NCBI GenBank assembly: GCA_031260545.1
Contig: JAIRJQ010000078.1
Location: 1 to 19,241 of the forward strand
From: Methanomassiliicoccaceae archaeon
GTDB lineage: Archaea; Thermoplasmatota; Thermoplasmata; Methanomassiliicoccales; Methanomethylophilaceae
Length of the DNA stretch: 19,241 nt
Direction: 5' to 3'
Part shown: positions 15,053-19,241 of the stretch, piece after piece
Layout of the letters: every line of letters begins with the position of its first letter
How positions within the stretch are numbered: position 1 is the stretch's first letter
Translations under genes and position numbers: made by a program
Notes under the pieces: generated by a model
Database searches by the model: none
Seen by the model: the letters and a program-made list of their open reading frames with translations, nothing else
Told to the model about the DNA's origin: nothing

Positions 15053-15589
15053 ATGGCAGGAGTACTGAATATTATGAACAAAAAAATATGGGAAAAGTGT
15101 GCGGAATTCCATGGACACAAATGTCCGGGACTGGCGTTCGGATACCGCGCCGCGGAGACGGCGATCGATATCCTCGGATTGGGAAGATCGGACGATGAAG
15201 AAGTGGTCTGCATATCGGAAACTGATGCATGTTCCGTGGATGCCATACAATGCATGCTTTCCTGCACTGCGGGGAAAGGCAATCTTTTGATAAAGATGAC
15301 AGGCAAGAACGCATATTCGTTCTTTGACCGCAGAAGCGGAAAGAGCATCAGGATACTTACGAAAAGATTTGAAAAGCCGGCCGGGAATGAACGTAATGAC
15401 TTCATGGAATTCATACTGAACGCTCCGTCAGAGTCGCTCTTCATTATCGGAGATGTTAAACACGCACTTCCGGAGAAGGCCAAGATATACGACAGTGCAG
15501 TGTGCAGCGAATGCGGGGAACCGTTCCGTTCCGATCTGGCAACGGTCCGCGAAGGATGCATACTATGCATCGACTGTTCGCGCTCATGA
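15053..15589 (+). CDS. FmdE-family metal-binding protein
   Basis: 178 residues from ATG 15053 (GTG 15032 and ATG 15074 are alternatives; the longer frame to 14546 is antisense to cfbC). The FmdE signature FHGHKCPGLAFGYR (19-32) is followed by TDACSVDAIQ (58-66, with Cys60) and SCTAGKGNL (70-78, with Cys71). A C-terminal zinc knuckle has CSEC (151-154) and CILC-IDC (169-175). FmdE was named from molybdenum formylmethanofuran dehydrogenase operons, but the family is wider and binds metal through the His/Cys set. Here it sits between the nickel-tetrapyrrole operon and a metal/chelate importer, so a metal-handling or sensing role is more likely than a link to formylmethanofuran. Exact function unknown. 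Confidence 0.85.
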   Translation: MAGVLNIMNKKIWEKCAEFHGHKCPGLAFGYRAAETAIDILGLGRSDDEEVVCISETDACSVDAIQCMLSCTAGKGNLLIKMTGKNAYSFFDRRSGKSIRILTKRFEKPAGNERNDFMEFILNAPSESLFIIGDVKHALPEKAKIYDSAVCSECGEPFRSDLATVREGCILCIDCSRS

Positions 15590-15646
15590 TTCAGTAATAT
15601 TTTATTGAATAGTTGAGTATATCAAGTAACACGAAACATAAGAAAA

Positions 15647-15656
15647 GTATTAATAG
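15647..15656 (+). promoter_or_regulatory. TATA box of the ABC importer operon
   Basis: gtattaatag lies 22-31 bases before the ATG at 15678, consistent with a leaderless transcript. No ribosome binding site precedes that ATG. Confidence 0.4.
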
Positions 15657-15677
15657 ATTTTTACAACTTTACTGGCA

Positions 15678-16868
15678 ATGAAAAAGAACACTGCGATATT
15701 CATTGCTGCCGTCGCTGCGATAGCGATAGCGGCAGGCGGATGGGGATTCCTGATGCTGCCGTCCGATAACATACACAATGATGACACCGACGGCGCAGGA
15801 AGGCCGCTCGCTATGCCGAAAGACCTCAGCAAAGGCATTGTTACAATAGGAGGTGCCGATCCGTTGAGACTCGTCTCATATTTCAACATGAATGACCGCG
15901 TTATCCAAGTGGACAACGGTGATGTGAACGATCCGAAGAACGGGAGAGCATATTCATACGCGTACGACTATACGGGACTCCCGCATCACGGCGACAATGT
16001 TCTCAGCAATGCGGATGTTGAAAGAATAGGAGAACTCAACCCGAGCCTGGTGATCGTAGGGGCGAACGTATACAGCAATTACAAGAACAATGTGGAAGCA
16101 TTGGCAAAAAGGACATCCGTTGTCGTTCTTCATAACATACCAACGGACTCGATGATATGGGACAACGAATACAAACTGAACGATACTTTCGTGAAACAGC
16201 TGGATATGCTGGGGAAAGCGCTCGGAAAGGAGGAGAGGGCCAAAGAGCTCAGGGAAGGTATGAATAAGATCCTATCGGAGATAAGGGAGCTCGTATCCGA
16301 AAGAACGGCAAAATACGGTAACACATATGTCGCCGGCGTAACATATCAGGGCTCCAATCCTCTGAACGCGACTTTTCCGACATATGCGCCTCTGATGCTT
16401 ATAGGCGCAAACAATGTTGCACACTCCTCTCATTCAAACTCGCCGAAAGTTTTGCTGACAACGGAACAGGTCAGTAATTTTAAGATGGACATGGTCTTGC
16501 TGGACCCGTCATCCAGTGATAAGATCAAAGTGAGCCAGGATGTCATGAAATACCTTTCCATGTACGACATTCCGATATATGTAACAATACCGATAGTATG
16601 GGACGGGACCAATTACGATTGTGTTCTGGCGTGCGCATATTACCTTTCGCATCTTCTTTACGATTCGATATCTCAGGAAGAAGCTGAAAAGAAGATCGTC
16701 GGACTTTTTGAATTCTTTTACGGAACGAATGGAACTGACGTTTTGAAAAAGATGACCGATTTCTTTATTGACAAGTCAAAACAGAACGATGTTGAACTGC
16801 CTTTGATGAAAAAAGTGAAGGTGGTCGAAATTGAAGGTAAATACTCATTCGAAGAGGTAATGTCTTGA
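15678..16868 (+). CDS. ABC importer substrate-binding protein (BtuF/FecB-like)
   Basis: 396 residues. The N-terminus has a Lys-Lys start and a hydrophobic helix (about 6-27) without a lipobox Cys, so it is probably tethered by an uncleaved helix on the outer face of the membrane. Two Rossmann-like lobes joined by a long helix are suggested by VTIGGADPLRLVSYF, then ADVERIGELNPSLVIVGANV, then the Lys/Glu-rich helix around 195-225 and the second lobe. This is the layout of iron-chelate, cobalamin and related metal-complex binding proteins. It is the first gene of a three-gene importer; its TGA overlaps the TTG start of the permease. Substrate not readable from sequence; nickel or a metal chelate is inferred from the neighbouring nickel-cofactor genes, and corrinoid is the main alternative. 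Confidence 0.85.
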   Translation: MKKNTAIFIAAVAAIAIAAGGWGFLMLPSDNIHNDDTDGAGRPLAMPKDLSKGIVTIGGADPLRLVSYFNMNDRVIQVDNGDVNDPKNGRAYSYAYDYTGLPHHGDNVLSNADVERIGELNPSLVIVGANVYSNYKNNVEALAKRTSVVVLHNIPTDSMIWDNEYKLNDTFVKQLDMLGKALGKEERAKELREGMNKILSEIRELVSERTAKYGNTYVAGVTYQGSNPLNATFPTYAPLMLIGANNVAHSSHSNSPKVLLTTEQVSNFKMDMVLLDPSSSDKIKVSQDVMKYLSMYDIPIYVTIPIVWDGTNYDCVLACAYYLSHLLYDSISQEEAEKKIVGLFEFFYGTNGTDVLKKMTDFFIDKSKQNDVELPLMKKVKVVEIEGKYSFEEVMS

Positions 16869-17944
16869 ACGGGGCAGGGAACGACACTGTAGAAAATTAT
16901 ATCCGTTTTTCCAGAAAAAGGAGATATTTCATTCTTGCAATGGTGATGGCAACAATAACGATCTCAGTGGTCAGCATAAGGTTGGGGAGTTCCGATATCT
17001 CTTACATCGAGATAATAAGGATACTTTTCACCGGGCATTCCGGAGGGGAGATCGGGGAATGGCATGTACATGTGGTCCGTAACCTGCGGCTTCCCATGAT
17101 AATCGCAGCGATCCTCGTGGGATCGGCATTGGGCATCGCCGGGGCGGCCATGCAAAGCATACTGAGAAACCCTCTCGCGTCCCCGTTCACGCTCGGATTA
17201 TCCAACGCGTCCGCATTCGGTGCGGCCGTCGGTATAATGGCGGTCACCGGCAGCACCGCCGCGCATTGGTTCACCGGTTACGGAGGCAGCATGGTCACCG
17301 TGCTCTTCGCATTCACGTTCTCGATGCTGGCGACGGCTGTAGTGATAATACTTATCAAATTCACAGATACGACGCCCGAGACAATAGTCCTAGCGGGATT
17401 GGCGATAAGCGCCATTTTCGCTGCAGCTTTGGCGTTCATGCAGTATATAGCGAATGATGTGCAGCTTTCCACGATCGTCTTTTGGCAATTCGGAAGTCTT
17501 GACAATATATCATGGAATGAGATGCTGGCACTTGGTGTTGCACTTTTCATTGCGGCAGCATATTTCCTTTTCAAGAGGTTCGATTACAACGTAATGGAAT
17601 CGGGCGACGAAACCGCTGCAAGCTTAGGCGTGGACGTATCCAGGACAAGGATCGCAGGGTTGGCGATCTCCGCTATGGTGACGGCCGTGGCCGTCTCGTT
17701 CGCGGGAATAATAGGATTCGTCGGACTATTGGCGCCGCATGTCGTCAGGAGGATAATAGGCAGCGACAATCGATATCTGCTTCCGGGGTCGATGCTCGTC
17801 GGCACACTTGTACTTCTGATCGCGAACATCATCAGTCAACATGCATTCGGAGTGTTCGTTCCCATAGGGATAATCACATCCGCGGTCGGCGGGCCGATCT
17901 TCCTGTACATACTTATCAGGGGGCACAGAAATGCTTCGTGTTGA
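16865..17944 (+). CDS. ABC importer permease, BtuC/FecCD family
   Basis: 359 residues, strongly hydrophobic, with the spacing of a BtuC-type multi-helix permease. The family block GAAMQSILRNPLASPFTLGL and the ATPase-contact region LGVDVSRTRIAGLAISAM are clear. SFAGIIGFVGLLAPHVVRRI and the terminal GGPIFLYILIRG complete the pattern. The start is TTG 16865, overlapping the upstream TGA (TTGA) with gaggt a few bases before it; an internal ATG (residue 25) would cut into the first helix region. It overlaps the ATPase gene by 14 bases. Homodimeric channel of the importer. Confidence 0.93.
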   Translation: MNGAGNDTVENYIRFSRKRRYFILAMVMATITISVVSIRLGSSDISYIEIIRILFTGHSGGEIGEWHVHVVRNLRLPMIIAAILVGSALGIAGAAMQSILRNPLASPFTLGLSNASAFGAAVGIMAVTGSTAAHWFTGYGGSMVTVLFAFTFSMLATAVVIILIKFTDTTPETIVLAGLAISAIFAAALAFMQYIANDVQLSTIVFWQFGSLDNISWNEMLALGVALFIAAAYFLFKRFDYNVMESGDETAASLGVDVSRTRIAGLAISAMVTAVAVSFAGIIGFVGLLAPHVVRRIIGSDNRYLLPGSMLVGTLVLLIANIISQHAFGVFVPIGIITSAVGGPIFLYILIRGHRNASC

Positions 17945-18707
17945 CGATCTGCACTTCCTCTACGGAAAAAAGAAGATATTGGATGGCGTCTCGTTTGAAA
18001 TAGAGAGCAACGAGACCATATCCATACTGGGGCCGAACGGCGTTGGCAAGACGACGCTGATCCGTTGTCTTTGCGGTGTCCACAGACCGCAGAGCGGTTC
18101 CGTTGAGATAGACGGCATCAACATATTGGACCTCAAGGGGACCGAACTTGCCAAGAAGATAGGTTATGTGCCGCAATATGCACCGAGGCCGAGAACAACG
18201 GTCTACGACACCGTATTGATGGGAAGGCGCCCGTATATAGATACGAGGATATCGCGCGCAGACATCGAGAAGGTCGGAGAGACAATAGACATGATGGGGC
18301 TGTCCTCCTTATCACTAAGTTACATAACGCGGATAAGCGGCGGAGAATTTCAAAAGGTGCAGATCGCCAGAGCGCTGGTCCAGGAGCCCAAGGTATTGGT
18401 GCTTGACGAACCGACGAATAATTTGGACGTCTCGAATCAGCATCTGACCATGCATATGATCATGGACGCCGTAAGGTCCAAAGGCGTATGCACGCTCATG
18501 ACGATGCATGACATCAATCTTGCAATTCATTATTCCGACAGGCTGATGTTCTTCAAGGACGGAAAGGCAGCAGCGTGCGGGGGGCCGGAGATCATTGACG
18601 AAGAATTGATAAAAAGGATATACGGAATAGATTCGGACATCATAGAACACCACGGGGTGCCGTTCGTCGTACCGCGCGCTATCGACCTGGAACACACGCA
18701 CCGATGA
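17931..18707 (+). CDS. ABC importer ATP-binding protein, BtuD/FecE family
   Basis: 258 residues. Walker A GPNGVGKTT (34-42), Q-loop YVPQYAPRPRTTVYDTVLMG, signature ISGGEFQKVQIARAL (ISGGE in place of the common LSGGQ, a usual variant in this family), Walker B VLVLDEPTNNLD and H-loop TMHDINLA are all present, so it should be active. It energises the permease encoded just upstream, with overlapping frames that imply coupled translation. It is the last gene of the importer operon and is followed by a hairpin and T-run. Confidence 0.96.
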   Translation: MLRVDDLHFLYGKKKILDGVSFEIESNETISILGPNGVGKTTLIRCLCGVHRPQSGSVEIDGINILDLKGTELAKKIGYVPQYAPRPRTTVYDTVLMGRRPYIDTRISRADIEKVGETIDMMGLSSLSLSYITRISGGEFQKVQIARALVQEPKVLVLDEPTNNLDVSNQHLTMHMIMDAVRSKGVCTLMTMHDINLAIHYSDRLMFFKDGKAAACGGPEIIDEELIKRIYGIDSDIIEHHGVPFVVPRAIDLEHTHR

Positions 18708-18743
18708 GAGACGACCTCTCAGAACCTGCGCGGTTTTGTTCAG

Positions 18744-18780
18744 CGGACCTCCGTCCGTCCGTGAATTTTTTATCTTTATC
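18744..18780 (+). terminator. Hairpin and T-run after the importer operon
   Basis: A short stem cggac (18744-18748) with gtccg (18753-18757) is followed by a T6 run (18766-18771) and a T-rich tail. It starts 36 bases after the ATPase stop. Confidence 0.5.
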
Positions 18781-19010
18781 TTATACAAATTATCATGAGC
18801 CAGTATATTTTTTTTGTCATATTATTATCCATTAAAACCAGCATGTTAAAATATAAGGTATAACAATTTCAGAGCCTCTTTGCCGCAGATCATCTAGGCT
18901 TCGCCGAACCTGATAAAGCTTTTTTTCATCAGCAGCAGATCACATATGGCCTTAAGATCGATATGTGTTCAGCAGTTTTTTTTATGTTATTTTATTTATT
19001 ATATATGTCA
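18781..19010. other. T-tract-rich intergenic region
   Basis: No gene is recognised. There are three more T-tracts (18808-18815, 18920-18926, 18976-18983). A 7-bp inverted repeat cacatat/atatgtg (18941-18947 with 18961-18967) lies just before the last T-tract, and a TATA-like box, aaaatataa, sits around 18848-18856. These could delimit a small RNA of about 100 bases on the plus strand, or act as terminators for the converging DUF1848 gene. Confidence 0.35.
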
Positions 19011-19241
19011 CTAATATTGAAAAATACTGACCTGTCTGTCCTTCTGCAGCGGTCTTGTTCGATCGGTTATTATTTCCTTCCCTGTCGGGCGTCCCGAAAG
19101 TAAAGGGGATGTGGGGTCGTGTGCCGCCATGCGGCGGATCACTCCTTTTTGATCAGATACAGCGTAGCAATAGGAACAGCCGTGCGAGCATGTGTTGTAC
19201 ATACCAATATCAAAACATTCAATACAGCGGCACCCTTTCCG
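19011..19241 (-). CDS. DUF1848 family protein, C-terminal part (gene continues beyond the window)
   Basis: 76 codons plus stop, open to the window edge, so the N-terminal part is missing. The visible piece has the DUF1848 Cys cluster CRCIECFDIGMYNTCSHGC followed by SYCYA, then HDPTSPLLSG, the family's C-terminal signature. The Cys set suggests an Fe-S cluster; the biochemical role of the family is not established to my knowledge. It ends in TAG immediately followed by TGA, and is convergent with the importer operon. Confidence 0.85.
   Translation of the reverse strand, partial: RKGCRCIECFDIGMYNTCSHGCSYCYAVSDQKGVIRRMAAHDPTSPLLSGRPTGKEIITDRTRPLQKDRQVSIFQY

Noticed and set aside
14953..15570. 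Long N-terminal extension of the cfbC frame
   Set aside because: It is antisense to the FmdE-like gene and crosses the divergent promoter. NifH-type proteins begin just before the P-loop, which matches ATG 14952.
1..19241. CRISPR arrays, insertion sequences, transposases or rRNA
   Set aside because: None recognised; the only repeats are those listed near the fic gene and in promoter dyads.

Overview
The window looks like chromosomal DNA of a methanogenic archaeon. Three things point there: a complete set of coenzyme F430 (methyl-coenzyme M reductase cofactor) genes; a typical euryarchaeal run of RNA polymerase and ribosomal genes (rpo7, spt4, DUF359 dephospho-CoA kinase, rps24e, rps27ae); and TATA-box promoters, several placed for leaderless transcripts. 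The gene content fits the Methanomassiliicoccales (host- or sediment-associated methyl-reducing methanogens), but that placement is an inference.

Layout. 1-600: a small cysteine-rich MetV-like protein. 702-2879: a membrane pyrophosphatase of the potassium-independent, proton-pumping type. 2880-4383: an orphan reverse transcriptase followed by a hairpin-rich intergenic stretch. 4384-5658 (minus): a membrane-anchored, extracytoplasmic transglutaminase-like protein. 5888-7675: the transcription/translation cluster, tightly packed with ATGA overlaps. 7715-7788: tRNA-Arg(CCG). 7801-9063: a Fic-family AMPylator gene and a repeat-bearing non-coding stretch, bounded on the far side by a second, degenerate copy of the tRNA 3' end, as expected for a small tRNA-targeted insertion. 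9087-9581 (minus): a flavin-binding PPOX/NimA-like protein.

9758-14952 (minus) is one operon, cfbC-cfbA-cfbE-cfbD-cfbB. It encodes the route from sirohydrochlorin to F430: nickel chelation (CfbA), a,c-diamidation (CfbB), nitrogenase-like reduction and lactam formation (CfbCD), and closure of the carbocyclic ring (CfbE). Divergent from it across a shared promoter region with inverted repeats lie an FmdE-family metal-binding protein and a three-gene ABC importer of the BtuFCD/FecBCD type (15053-18707). The importer probably supplies a metal or metal chelate, with nickel the obvious candidate beside a nickel-tetrapyrrole pathway. After a T-rich intergenic region, the window ends inside the C-terminal part of a DUF1848 protein (minus strand).

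Points most worth a second look: the CfbB glutaminase site carries Ser where the family has its catalytic Cys; CfbA is a tandem duplication with both active-site His pairs kept; the reverse transcriptase sits next to a foldable intergenic element; the fic gene lies between a tRNA and a copy of its 3' end; and dyads in the F430 promoter suggest metal- or redox-responsive control.
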